NCBI RefSeq assembly: GCF_029338315.1
Contig: NZ_CP119794.1
Span: 868,001 to 932,000 of the forward strand
Direction of reading: 5' to 3'
Length of the DNA stretch: 64,000 nt
DNA from: Haloarcula regularis
GTDB taxonomy: Archaea; Halobacteriota; Halobacteria; Halobacteriales; Haloarculaceae
The translations under genes were made by a program, and so were the position numbers. The notes under the pieces are model-generated. The model saw only the letters and a program-made list of their open reading frames with translations. It had not been told where the DNA came from and ran no database searches. Shown in pieces: positions 53,905 through 62,603 of the stretch; position 1 is the first letter of the stretch; each line of letters starts with the position of its first letter.

Positions 53905-54786
53905 ATGGCTCCAGCGCTCGTCATCGCCGCCCACGGCTCGCACCTGAACGCCGAGTCGAGCACGCCGACCTACACCCACGCGGACACCATCCGCGCGACC
54001 GGCGCGTTCGCGGAGGTCCGGGAGTCGTTCTGGAAGGAAGAACCGTCGTTCCGAGAGGCGCTGCGGACCGTCGACGCCGACGAGGTGTACCTCGTCCCGC
54101 TCTTTATCTCGGAGGGCTACTTCACCGAGCAGGTCATCCCCCGGGAGTTCCGCCTCGGGGGCTGGGACCCGGACCTGTGGAGCTCCGACGGGACGAGCGC
54201 CACGCACGCGACGCTCACCGCCGATGACACCGGGCAGACCGTCCACTACTGCGGCCCGGTGGGGACCCACGACGCGATGAGCGACGTCATCGTCCAGCGC
54301 GCCGAGTCGGTCACCGGCGACCCCGACATCGGCGAGGGCGTTGGCCTGGCGGTGGTCGGCCACGGCACCGAGCGCAACGAGAACTCCGCGAAGGCCATCG
54401 AGTACCACGCCGGCCGCATCCGCGACCGGGGCCGCTTCGACGAGGTACAGGCGCTGTTCATGGACGAGGACCCGGAGGTCGACGACGTCACTGAGTACTT
54501 CGAGAGCGACGACATCGTCGTCGTCCCCCTGTTCATCGCCGACGGCTTCCACACCCAGGAGGACATCCCCGAGGATATGGGCCTGACCGACGACTACCGG
54601 CTGGGCTACGACGTCCCCACGGCCGTCGACGGCCACGACATCTGGTACGCCGGCGCGGTGGGGACCGAACCCCTGATGGCCGACGTCGTGCTCGAACGGG
54701 CCGCCGACGCCGGGGCAGACGTCGAAGCCGCCATCGAACAGGTCCGCGAGCGGACCAGCGGCGCGAACCCCGCCGCCGGGGACTGA
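53905..54786 (+). CDS. cbiX: Sirohydrochlorin cobaltochelatase CbiX
   Basis: A 293-residue tandem CbiX: both halves carry the chelatase pattern, AAHGSHLNAESST near the start and VVGHGTERNENSAK near residue 150, each with the metal-binding His. They are followed by VYLVPLFISEGYFTEQVIP and VVPLFIADGFHTQEDIP. It inserts cobalt into sirohydrochlorin in anaerobic-type cobalamin synthesis, and may serve other metals. The next gene, DR2241-like, is often paired with it. Confidence 0.92.
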   Translation: MAPALVIAAHGSHLNAESSTPTYTHADTIRATGAFAEVRESFWKEEPSFREALRTVDADEVYLVPLFISEGYFTEQVIPREFRLGGWDPDLWSSDGTSATHATLTADDTGQTVHYCGPVGTHDAMSDVIVQRAESVTGDPDIGEGVGLAVVGHGTERNENSAKAIEYHAGRIRDRGRFDEVQALFMDEDPEVDDVTEYFESDDIVVVPLFIADGFHTQEDIPEDMGLTDDYRLGYDVPTAVDGHDIWYAGAVGTEPLMADVVLERAADAGADVEAAIEQVRERTSGANPAAGD

Positions 54787-54839
54787 CCGGGGCTGTCTCA
54801 GACCGACTCGTTTTTTTCGCGGGAGCCCTGTCTCCCGGT

Positions 54840-55931
54840 ATGCACGGCGACCACGTGGACGCGCTGGTGGCGACCGCTCCCGACGGCATCGCCTTCGACG
54901 ACCTTCGCGTCGACCGAGAGGGGGACCGCTACGCGTTCGAGACGCCCGAGGAGACCCACGGCGCGCTGAACGAGGACGACCTGCGTGCCGTGGCCGCCGA
55001 CTCCCCCTTCGTCCGTAACTGGTACTTCTGGCACGCCGTCGCGCCACAGAAGGCCGACCGCTGGGCGTTCCTCCGGTGGCTCGAGGACGCCGAGGAGACG
55101 GCCCTGGAGCGTCGCCTCGAGAACCTGGCCGACGGCGTGGTCTCCGAGTGGGGCCAGCTTCGGGTCACCGCGACTGTCGACGACGGGGGCGAACGCCGGT
55201 ACCACGTCCGCCACGTCGACGACGCGCGGGCGGACCCCGCCGCCCTGACTGCCCACGAGGACCCGCGGGCGGCCCGCGACCTCGCGAAACACGACGAGCG
55301 GGGGCGCTACCGCCCGCTGAAGTCGGCCCCGACGCTCCGGACCGGGTGGCGCTTTGCCGACCGCTCGGCAGCCGACCTCGTCGAGACGGTCGAGACGTTC
55401 TACCCGGCGTCGGTCGCCAACTGGCACCGCGAGCGCGAGGGCGAGCTCGACGTCACCCACTGGCACGAGACGGTCGAGCGACAGACCGGCATCTACGGCG
55501 TCGTCCAGACCTGGGACCGCGGCGAGGGCTACGAACACGTCAACTGGGTGGCCGAGGCCTGCTGTGCCGACTCGCAGTGTCTGAAGCGCCGCGAGTGGCA
55601 CTACGACGACGAGACCGAGCTCGACGTGGACGGCGGCGACGGCGTCGTCCCGTGTCGCGAGCCCTGCTCGGTGGTCATCGCGGCCGCCCGGCAGTGGACG
55701 AAACTCGAGAGCGAGGAGTCCCGGACCTACGAGTTCGAGCTCACGCCCAGCGAGAAAGAACAGGTCGAGGGCATCGTCGACGCCGTGGCAGACGGAAGCG
55801 TCGGCGACATCCGCGAGGCCGACGTCTACGAGGACGCGAACCGCTACCGGGCACGGTTCCTCCGGGCGAAGCGGTTCGACGGCGAGGGCAACCTGAGCGG
55901 CGCCCCCACCGACCGCGACGGCGGGGAGTGA
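54840..55931 (+). CDS. DR2241-type iron-sulfur/accessory protein next to CbiX
   Basis: A 363-residue protein with cysteines grouped at ACCADSQCLKRREWHYDDE (about 240-258) and VVPCREPCSVV (about 275-285), which could hold a 4Fe-4S cluster. It also has WYFWHAVAPQKADRWAFLRWLED near the N terminus and long charged helices. It matches my memory of the DR2241 family that accompanies CbiX and appears to stabilise or assist it. It lies 53 bp behind cbiX and is probably co-transcribed with it. Confidence 0.8.
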   Translation: MHGDHVDALVATAPDGIAFDDLRVDREGDRYAFETPEETHGALNEDDLRAVAADSPFVRNWYFWHAVAPQKADRWAFLRWLEDAEETALERRLENLADGVVSEWGQLRVTATVDDGGERRYHVRHVDDARADPAALTAHEDPRAARDLAKHDERGRYRPLKSAPTLRTGWRFADRSAADLVETVETFYPASVANWHREREGELDVTHWHETVERQTGIYGVVQTWDRGEGYEHVNWVAEACCADSQCLKRREWHYDDETELDVDGGDGVVPCREPCSVVIAAARQWTKLESEESRTYEFELTPSEKEQVEGIVDAVADGSVGDIREADVYEDANRYRARFLRAKRFDGEGNLSGAPTDRDGGE

Positions 55932-55932
55932 G

Positions 55933-56496
55933 TCACCCCGACCCGCGGACGTACAGCGCCAGGAGCGCGGCGCCGACGACGGCGAGCGACCCCAGGAGGA
56001 GCCCGACGTTGTCGAAGACGACGACGGCGACGACGGCAAAGAGCAGGGCGACGCCTCCCAGCGCGAGTACCGGGACCGACTGGTCCTCCGGGAGCAGCGA
56101 GCCCGTCCCCTGCTCGGGCCCTGGTTGCGGTTTCGAGAGCGACTCGTCGACCAGGACCGACTCCTCGCCGGCCGCGGGTTCGTGTATCTCGACGTCGACG
56201 TAGCGCGTCTGGGCCCCGTAGCCCGTGACCACCTTGAGCGAGCCCCTGACCGGGAACGACGCCTCCTCGTCGACCTCGATGCGGACCCGCCGCTCCGACT
56301 CCCCGTCGACGTAGTGGTTCGATGCCGCCAGCGTCGCCGCCGCCGACAGGTCGTCGTCGATGTGCAGGTGCACGTGGAGCGCCTCGCCGTGGTTGACGAC
56401 GCGGACGTCGAAGCTCCCGTCGGCCTCGAAGGCCGTCGGAACCTCCAGTCCGTGGAGCTCCTGACGGTTGACGTGCACGGGCAGGGCGTCTGTCAC
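55933..56496 (-). CDS. DUF7524-like protein with two C-terminal membrane helices
   Basis: A 187-residue protein starting at GTG 56496 (MTDALPVHVNRQELHGLEVP). The N-terminal 110 residues are a beta-sandwich-like domain with ALHVHLHIDDDLSAAATLAAS and a tail rich in Glu/Pro. Two hydrophobic helices follow (about 137-158 and 162-182, LALGGVALLFAVVAVVVF). It is probably a surface-exposed domain held by the membrane. I associate it with a small haloarchaeal family of unknown role. It is convergent with the DR2241-type gene. Confidence 0.62.
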   Translation of the reverse strand: MTDALPVHVNRQELHGLEVPTAFEADGSFDVRVVNHGEALHVHLHIDDDLSAAATLAASNHYVDGESERRVRIEVDEEASFPVRGSLKVVTGYGAQTRYVDVEIHEPAAGEESVLVDESLSKPQPGPEQGTGSLLPEDQSVPVLALGGVALLFAVVAVVVFDNVGLLLGSLAVVGAALLALYVRGSG

Positions 56497-56530
56497 ATAG
56501 TTGACTCCGGCGCGACAGGTAAAAAAAGGT

Positions 56531-56725
56531 TCAGGCGGGGGCTTCGTCGCGCATGTCCGGCGGGAGGAGGTTGGGGATGCCGTCCTCGATGGGGAACGCC
56601 TCGCCACACTCGGTGCAGACGAGTTCGCCGGTGAGTATCTCCTCGTCCTCACGCTCCTCGACGGTGAGTTCGAGGGCGTGTTTGTCCAGCGGACAGCAGA
56701 TGATGTCCATCAGGTCCTCTTTCAT
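56531..56725 (-). CDS. Trm112-family protein
   Basis: A 64-residue protein beginning MKEDLMDIICCPLDKHALEL, with cysteines in CCPLDK and CTECGEAFPIEDGIPNLLPPD, forming a small zinc-ribbon. This is the Trm112/UPF0434 pattern. Trm112 proteins activate several methyltransferases acting on tRNA and translation factors. ATG 56725 is the family start. It is 69 bp downstream of the purA stop on the same strand. Confidence 0.88.
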   Translation of the reverse strand: MKEDLMDIICCPLDKHALELTVEEREDEEILTGELVCTECGEAFPIEDGIPNLLPPDMRDEAPA

Positions 56726-56793
56726 ACGTCGGGGGTGGGCTGGTGGCCGCAAAAGTCTGCCGCTCTCCCGAAGGTCGGGGGTGCGAGCGCCGT

Positions 56794-58170
56794 CTAGAAG
56801 GGGTGTTCGCGGACGATGGTCTCGCCGCGGCCGGGCCCGACGCCGATGGCGTAGGCCGGCGTGTCGAGCTCGTCCTCGATGTACTCGACGTAGGCCCGTG
56901 CGTTCTCGGGCAGCGCGTCGTAGCCCTCGTCGGCTACCGCGCCCCAGTCCACGTCGTCCCAGCCATCGAAGGTCCGGTGAGTCGCCTCACAGCGGGCCCA
57001 CTGTTCGGTGGTGGACGGCATCGTGGACAGTTCCTCGCCGTCGAGCGTGTAGGTGTGGCCGACCTTGACCTCGTCCAGCCCGCCGAGCACGTCCAGGTGG
57101 TTGATGGCGAGGCCGTCGAATCCGGAGACGCGGGTCGCGTGGCGCAGCATCGGCATGTCGAGCCAGCCGACCCGTCGGGGCCGTCCGGTGACGGTGCCGT
57201 ACTCGCCGCCCTCCTCGCGGATGTAGTGGGCCAGCTCCTCCTCGGGGCCCTCCTCGTCGCCCTCGTAGCCCGGCGTGTCGCCGACGACGCCGCCGAGTTC
57301 GGTCGGCAGCGGGCCGCTGCCGACCCGGGTGAGGTAGGCCTTCACGATACCGACGACGTCGCCGCCGCCGACGACTCCAGGGCTCAGGCCGGTGCCGACG
57401 GCCGCGCCGCCGGCGGTGGGGTTCGAGGAGGTGACGAAGGGGTAGTTCCCGTGGTCGATGTCGATGATGGTCCCCTGGGCGCCCTCGATCATCACGTTCT
57501 GGCCGTCGGCCATCGCCGCCGAGAGGAACTCGCCGGCGTTGACGGTCATCCCGTTGTCCTCGAAGCGGCGGCCGTACTCGCGGAACTCCTCGAAGAGCGC
57601 GTCGACGTCGAAGGCCTCGGGATCCTCGAGGTCATCGAGATCGACGCCGTAGACCTCCTCGGCCAGCGCGCGCTTCTGCGGGACGGCGTACTCGAGTCGC
57701 TCCCGGAGGACGTCGGGGGCCAACAGGTCCCCGATACGGACGCCCCGGCGGCCGGCCTTGTCCTCGTATGTCGGGCCGATGCCCCGGCCGGTGGTCCCGA
57801 CCTCCTGGTCGTCCTCGCTCTTTACCTCCTCCTCGATGCCGTCGAGGACGCGGTGGTACGGGAGGATGACGTGGGCGCGCTCCGCGACGCGGACGTCGGG
57901 GTCGAGGCCACGTTGCTGCAGCGTGTCGATCTCGTCGAACAGCGTCCGCGGGTTGACGACGCACCCGTTGCCGAGCACGCCGACCTTGCCGCGGATGGCT
58001 CCGCTCGGGACGAGCGAGAGCTTGTACTCCTCGCCCTCGTGGACGACGGTGTGGCCGGCGTTGTCGCCGCCCTGGTAGCGGGCAACGACGTCAGCGTCGT
58101 CGCCATACAGGTCGACGATGCCGCCCTTCCCTTCGTCGCCGAGCTGTGAGCCGACGATGGTTACGGTCAT
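56794..58170 (-). CDS. purA: Adenylosuccinate synthetase
   Basis: A 458-residue GTP-dependent enzyme joining IMP and aspartate, the first step to AMP. Motifs include the N-terminal VGSQLGDEGKGGIVD with the catalytic Asp, NAGHTVVH, the TTGRGIGPTYEDKAGRRG loop, VMIEGAQGTIIDIDHGNYPFVTSSN, and GRPRRVGWLDMP. The length is usual with some archaeal insertions. Together with purL it marks purine synthesis in this window. A palindrome lies 78 bp upstream. Confidence 0.97.
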   Translation of the reverse strand: MTVTIVGSQLGDEGKGGIVDLYGDDADVVARYQGGDNAGHTVVHEGEEYKLSLVPSGAIRGKVGVLGNGCVVNPRTLFDEIDTLQQRGLDPDVRVAERAHVILPYHRVLDGIEEEVKSEDDQEVGTTGRGIGPTYEDKAGRRGVRIGDLLAPDVLRERLEYAVPQKRALAEEVYGVDLDDLEDPEAFDVDALFEEFREYGRRFEDNGMTVNAGEFLSAAMADGQNVMIEGAQGTIIDIDHGNYPFVTSSNPTAGGAAVGTGLSPGVVGGGDVVGIVKAYLTRVGSGPLPTELGGVVGDTPGYEGDEEGPEEELAHYIREEGGEYGTVTGRPRRVGWLDMPMLRHATRVSGFDGLAINHLDVLGGLDEVKVGHTYTLDGEELSTMPSTTEQWARCEATHRTFDGWDDVDWGAVADEGYDALPENARAYVEYIEDELDTPAYAIGVGPGRGETIVREHPF

Positions 58171-58247
58171 CGCACGACCATTCCGCCCACCGTGGTAAAC
58201 AGATTACGGTCCGAACGCCCGGTTCGCTGCCCGTCGCCGGCTGTCAG

Positions 58248-58265
58248 CCGTTCACATGTGAACGG
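58248..58265. promoter_or_regulatory. Perfect 18-bp palindrome between purA and an HTH gene
   Basis: CCGTTCACATGTGAACGG is fully self-complementary and lies 77 nt upstream of the purA start and 101 nt upstream of the HTH gene's ATG. It is a good candidate for an operator, possibly of the HTH protein itself. Confidence 0.55.
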
Positions 58266-58330
58266 TTGCGATGGCTTTATCACGCCGCTGTCCGTAGAAA
58301 ACAACCGGCAAAGGCGGGTAGAGGAGGGTA

Positions 58331-58340
58331 ACTTTTAAAC
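58331..58340 (+). promoter_or_regulatory. TATA box of the HTH gene at 58367
   Basis: ACTTTTAAAC lies 27-36 nt before ATG 58367, a standard leaderless promoter spacing. Confidence 0.55.
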
Positions 58341-58366
58341 CCCGCAAACACAAGTTAACAATTGCC

Positions 58367-58672
58367 ATGATAGACAGGCTTGAGAAGGAAGTAGACATGC
58401 TGGAGCGACACCTCCAGGTGCTCCGCATGGTGATTGAGAACGAGCCTATCGGTATCGTGAAGATGTCCAACGAGACTGGATATCCCCACCACAAGGTTCG
58501 CTACTCGCTGCGCGTGCTCGAGGAGGAGAACCTCATCGAGCCCTCCAGCCAGGGTGCAATCACCACCGAGCAGACCGGCGAGTTCGTCGACGACTTAGAC
58601 GAGAAGATCGACGAGATCATCGAGAAGCTCGAGGGCATGAAGATCGAAGACGCCGCCGAGATAGAAGGTTAG
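58367..58672 (+). CDS. Winged-helix regulator with C-terminal coiled coil
   Basis: A 101-residue DNA-binding protein. The HTH is VKMSNETGYPHHKVRYSLRVLEEENLIEPSSQGAITT (about 32-68), preceded by a coiled coil (MIDRLEKEVDMLERHLQVLRMVI) and followed by an acidic coiled coil (EFVDDLDEKIDEIIEKLEGM). Both coils suggest dimerisation. It is conserved in haloarchaea in my memory, and likely a general transcriptional regulator. The 18-bp palindrome upstream may be its own operator. Confidence 0.8.
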   Translation: MIDRLEKEVDMLERHLQVLRMVIENEPIGIVKMSNETGYPHHKVRYSLRVLEEENLIEPSSQGAITTEQTGEFVDDLDEKIDEIIEKLEGMKIEDAAEIEG

Positions 58673-58691
58673 GACGACTGTTTTCGTCTCG

Positions 58692-61023
58692 CTACAGTTC
58701 GGGTACCGCCAGGTGGAACTCCTGGTTTCTCGCTTCGAGCAGACAGAGGTGGTACCCGTCCTTGCGCGAGAGGTTCACGTAACTGTCGCGTTTGTCCCGG
58801 CTGAACAGCCCGCTCGAGGTCGCCTCCTCGGCGGTCTCCAGGGCACCCGGTTCGAAGAAGCTGCTGGTGACCAGGAACGCCGCCGCGAGTGTCTCGGAGG
58901 CGTTGCCCACGCGCTCGCCGTCGCGGACAAGCGTCGTCATCTGCTCTTCGGTGGCGGGGTCGCGCGAGTCGTTCATGTTCGCGACGACGAGCGGGTTGCC
59001 CATCCGGTCGCGGACGACCACGTCGAAACGCTCCTGAGAGCGGTGTTCCTCGCCGTTCTCGACGTAGGTCACCGACACCTGGCCGTTGAGCTCCGCACGG
59101 TCGATTCGGGGGATGGCGTCGAAGAGGTCCTGCATCCCGCTCGCGTGGCCAGTGTTGGCGATCTCGTAGAGCAGGTGGCGGATGAGCCAGTCGACGAAGC
59201 GGTACTGCATCGTCCCCTGGAGGAACTCCTCGAACGGTTCGCCGTCGACGGACGCGTCCTCGGCCTCGAACTGGGTGTGGTACTCGAGGCGCAGGTTCTC
59301 CTCGACCGCGTCGCGCCCGACCTCGCCGTCGTGGGCTTTCGCCAGGGTGGCTTCGCCCTTGGAGTGATACCGGACGAACAGGTTGGTCTTGCCGATGGCG
59401 TCGCCGGCGGTGAGGGCGGTCCCGGAACCGGTGCCCGCACCACCGGCCTCCTCGAGCTGGCGCTCCAAGCGCTCGATCTCGCCGCGTGCCTCCTCCAGGT
59501 CAGACTGAAGGCGGTCACGTTCGGCACGGAGGTCCTCGGCCGTCGACTCCAGCGAGTCGACTTCGGCCTCCAGGCGGGAAATCTCGTCCTCGCGGTCCGC
59601 CAGTTCCGACTCCAGGGACTCGACCTCGCCCGGGTCCGGTGTGGTGTCGCTGCTCTCGCCCGAATGGGTCGGGGTCGGGTGTGTCGACGGACTCGAGGAC
59701 TGCGTCGGTGGCCGGCGCGTCTGGCGCGACTCGGACGTCCCCGCCCGGGGTCGGTCACGGCGCGGGCCGGCGTCGGCCCCGAGGTCGCCCTCGGATGCAC
59801 TCGCGGTCGACTGATCGACCGAGACCGAGCGCTCGGGGTCAACGGACGGAATCGAGCGCGTCTCGAGGTCCGCTGCCGTGGTCGGACCGTCGCTGTCGCC
59901 GCTCGTGTCGGTGCTCGTCTCGGCGTTCGCCAGGCTCTCGTCTCGCTGTTGGCTCGTCGGCCCGGTCTGGACGGCCCCGTCCTCCGGCTGCCGGTCGGGC
60001 GTCTGGGGCGACTCGCCGCTCGACGCCGTTCGTTCGCTCGTCGGCTCGGTCTTCGGCGTCGGGTCGTACCGTTCGACGCCCGAGTCGGCCGCGTCGGACT
60101 GTTGCCGGGCCGGTTCCGGCTTTGGCTGTGTCGGCTCCGTGCTCGACGCGACGTCCGCCGGCGTCGCCTGATCTGCCGTGTCGGTCGACGCCTCGGCGGC
60201 TGTGTCGTCGGCCTCGCCGCCGGAGCGGACCGACGCCCCCTGGCTCGAGCCGGCGGCCTTCGACCCCGGTGGGCCGCCGCTCGACCGGGCGCTGACTTCC
60301 TCTCTTGACTCGGATTCGACGCCTCCGTCGCTGCCGCCACCCGCCGGCGGCGCGTCCGCCACCGCTTCCCCGGACTCGTCGGCGCCCGTCGCGTCGTCCT
60401 CGTCGTCGACCACCTCGGACGGCGAGTCCGTGGCCTCCTCGGCGGCGACTGCGCCCGCGCCCTCGTCTTCCTCCGTGGCTCCCTCGGGTTCGGGTATCTC
60501 TATCGGCGTGATGTCGACGGGCTTGACCTCGTAGATGCCCACCTCACCGTTAGCCTGGTCGAAGGCCTCGTCGTCTGTTAGCAACCGCTCGGCCGACCCG
60601 ACCCAGGCGACGCTCATCGAACGGCCCTGGTGGTAGACGACGTAGTAGTCGCCCGAGAGGACGTTCTCGGAGAGCTCGACGAACCCGGTGAACTTCCCGT
60701 CGGCAAGCGTCCGGTCGACTTCCTCGATGGGTCTCTTCGGTGTAGTACTTCGCCCGCACCTCGTCGGCGCGGTTCTGCATCACCGCGAGCAGGGGGAGTG
60801 CTTCGTGTGGAGCCTCGCGGGCGGTGCCAGCAGCGTCCTGGAGGTCCTCGATGTCGCCGTCGAGGACCCCGACGACCGTCCCGTTCAGCATGAACAGTCG
60901 CGTCGGGCCGGCGAGGACGGCGCCCGAGAACTCGTCCGCGGCGAGTTCCTGCAGGCCCGCGTACCCGCCCGCGAACGGGACCGAATCCCAGTCACCGACC
61001 CGTTCGTCTGTACGTGTGGTCAT
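58692..61023 (-). pseudogene. Large acidic coiled-coil protein, DUF7527-like (frameshifted)
   Basis: 777 residues after repair. The N-terminal part begins MTTRTDERVGDWDSVPFAGG at ATG 61023, has LFMLNGTVVGVLDGDIEDLQ and ends at TEE; the rest reads PIEEVDRTLADGKFTGFVELSENVLSGDYYVVYHQGR onward. The break is at 60729-60732: restoring CCC to CCCCC gives E-E-T-P-I-E-E-V. A long disordered Ser/Asp/Glu/Thr-rich region (about 150-440) follows, then a coiled coil (SLESELADREDEISRLEAE) and a C-terminal alpha/beta domain (TNLFVRYHSKGEATLAKA). I cannot name the function; the two terminal domains look like a structural or regulatory pair. Confidence 0.68.
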
Positions 61024-61123
61024 TACCTCATGGAAGCCCCATCGAAGACAAATAGTTTGTGCCCAGACCGGCCAGAACGCCGAGTCCGATGGGCATATGT
61101 CGCCCGACTCGTAATGAGGGGGT

Positions 61124-61519
61124 ATGGAAGAGCAACCGGGGTTGAGCGACCAGTATCGGACCGCCAGCCCGTGGCCGGTGTTCGTCGCACTCGGCCTCGC
61201 GCTGTCGGAGGTGGGCGTGTTCGTCGGCCTGTTTCCGGTGGCCGTCTTCGGCCTCATCCTCTTCGGTGGCAGCGTCGCCGGCATCCTCACCGAGTCGGGC
61301 TACGCCACCCGTCCGTGGCCGACGCTCGTGGCAGTGGGCGCGGTGCTCGCGCTCGTCGCCGCCGCCATCGCCCTCTGGCAGATTCCCGCGAGCGAGTTCT
61401 ACGTCGCGAACATCGACGACAACGGCCTGCTCTCGCGGATGGTCGCCGTCGTCGTCGCGGGCATCGTGATGGCCGCGATGGGTAGTGTCGGGTCGCTCGT
61501 AGAGCAATCTGCGGTCTGA
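61124..61519 (+). CDS. Small membrane protein (cox-cluster type, DUF7541-like)
   Basis: A 131-residue membrane protein starting MEEQPGLSDQYRTASPWPVF, with four hydrophobic segments (about 20-40, 43-60, 70-92, 107-127). It belongs to a haloarchaeal family labelled a cox-cluster protein in my memory, although the only cox gene here is 29 kb away. It has no catalytic motif. It lies 39 bp before the CMD-family gene on the same strand. Confidence 0.62.
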   Translation: MEEQPGLSDQYRTASPWPVFVALGLALSEVGVFVGLFPVAVFGLILFGGSVAGILTESGYATRPWPTLVAVGAVLALVAAAIALWQIPASEFYVANIDDNGLLSRMVAVVVAGIVMAAMGSVGSLVEQSAV

Positions 61520-61558
61520 CGCCGACACGCTGACGGTGCGGGCGGCCGTCTGTCGAGT

Positions 61559-62126
61559 ATGACCGAACCAGCGATGACCCGGTTCCCCGTCCCGGACGAG
61601 GCGGACCTGCCCGCCGACGTGCGCGAACGCATCGAACGAGAGACCGAGGACGCCGGCTTCACCCCGAACGTCTTCTCGGCGCTTTCCTACCGACCCTCGC
61701 AGTTCCGCGCCTTCTTCGAGTACTACGACGCGCTGGTCGAGGACAGCGCGCTCGAGCGCGCCGAGATCGAGATGATAATCGTGGCGGTAAGCGGCGTCAA
61801 CGACTGTCTCTACTGTGTCGTCGCCCACGGCGCGCTGACCCGTATCTACGCCGACGCCCCCCTGCTGGCCGAGCAACTGGCGACGAACCACCGGACCGCG
61901 GACGTCGGCGAGGCCCACCGAGCGATGCTCGACTTCGCGGTGAAGCTCACCGAGTCGCCCGCACGCGTGGGCGAGGACGACATCGAAGCCCTCGAAGACC
62001 ACGGCTTCTCCCGGGAAGCCGTCTGGGACGTCGGCGCCGTCACCTCGTTTCAACCTCTCGAACCGGATGGCTCACCTCGCGGACATGCGTCCGAACGAGG
62101 AATTTTACACACTCGGTCGAGAGTAA
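61559..62126 (+). CDS. Peroxidase-related CMD/AhpD-family protein (C-terminal frameshift)
   Basis: 189 residues after repair. The CMD domain holds the redox-active pair in NDCLYCVVAHGA, after EIEMIIVAVSGV. As it stands the chain loses the family after V-G-A-V-T-S-F; restoring TTT to TTTTT at 62048-62050 gives F-F-N-L-S-N-R-M-A-H-L-A-D-M-R-P and the stop at 62124-62126. The unrepaired frame runs to 62203. Members reduce peroxides with the Cys pair. ATG 61574 is an alternative start. Confidence 0.85.
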
Positions 62127-62603
62127 TTATCCGCCAAGCGGGTAGCAGCCACATATCAACCGGTAGGCCAGAGATACCGGGTTCGAAAACCGGTCAGCAG
62201 TAGTATATATCTACCCATCACGAGGAGTATATCACCTACTATTCCACGTCCCACCGATCCGAACCGCTCGTGGCGAGGGTATGCTAGTGAATATAATATG
62301 AACACCGACACCGATACGCATCAGCCTCGGGTAATTTCGGAGTACCGATCGAGATCAGAGCGGTATGGGCCACCAGGACCCAGTCCTCGGGTGTCGCCTC
62401 AAGTCGGCCCCTGGTTCGATCAAGACGGCTCATCTCCCGCCAGTTTTCATACATTATTTGAGGTTTTCACCCTTCGATAGGCAGGTCGACGTGACGTCCA
62501 GCAAGGTAACTATGTGCTATCGCTGGTAATACAATCGAACTATCACACCGCCGGATGAAAGGTTGTCACGTTATTAGACATCGTGACACTTCGATTGCGA
62601 AGG
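62127..62603. other. AT-rich intergenic region upstream of the surface protein gene
   Basis: 477 bp, visibly lower in GC than its surroundings. It holds TATA-like runs (TAGTATATATCTAC near 62202-62215 and GAATATAATATG near 62289-62300), and the inverted repeat ACCGGTAGG..ACCGGT near 62159-62190. A 60-codon frame (62298-62480) opens after the second TATA, but has no recognisable content. A TATA-like TTATTAGA (about 62570-62577) precedes the next gene. Confidence 0.35.

Noticed and set aside
62159..62190. GGGTTCGAAAACC as part of a tRNA T-arm
   Set aside because: No matching acceptor, D or anticodon arms are found around it; it is a short palindrome-like sequence only.
62298..62480. 60-codon frame in the AT-rich gap
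   Set aside because: It has a TATA-like run upstream but no conserved content or codon bias; kept only as part of the intergenic note.
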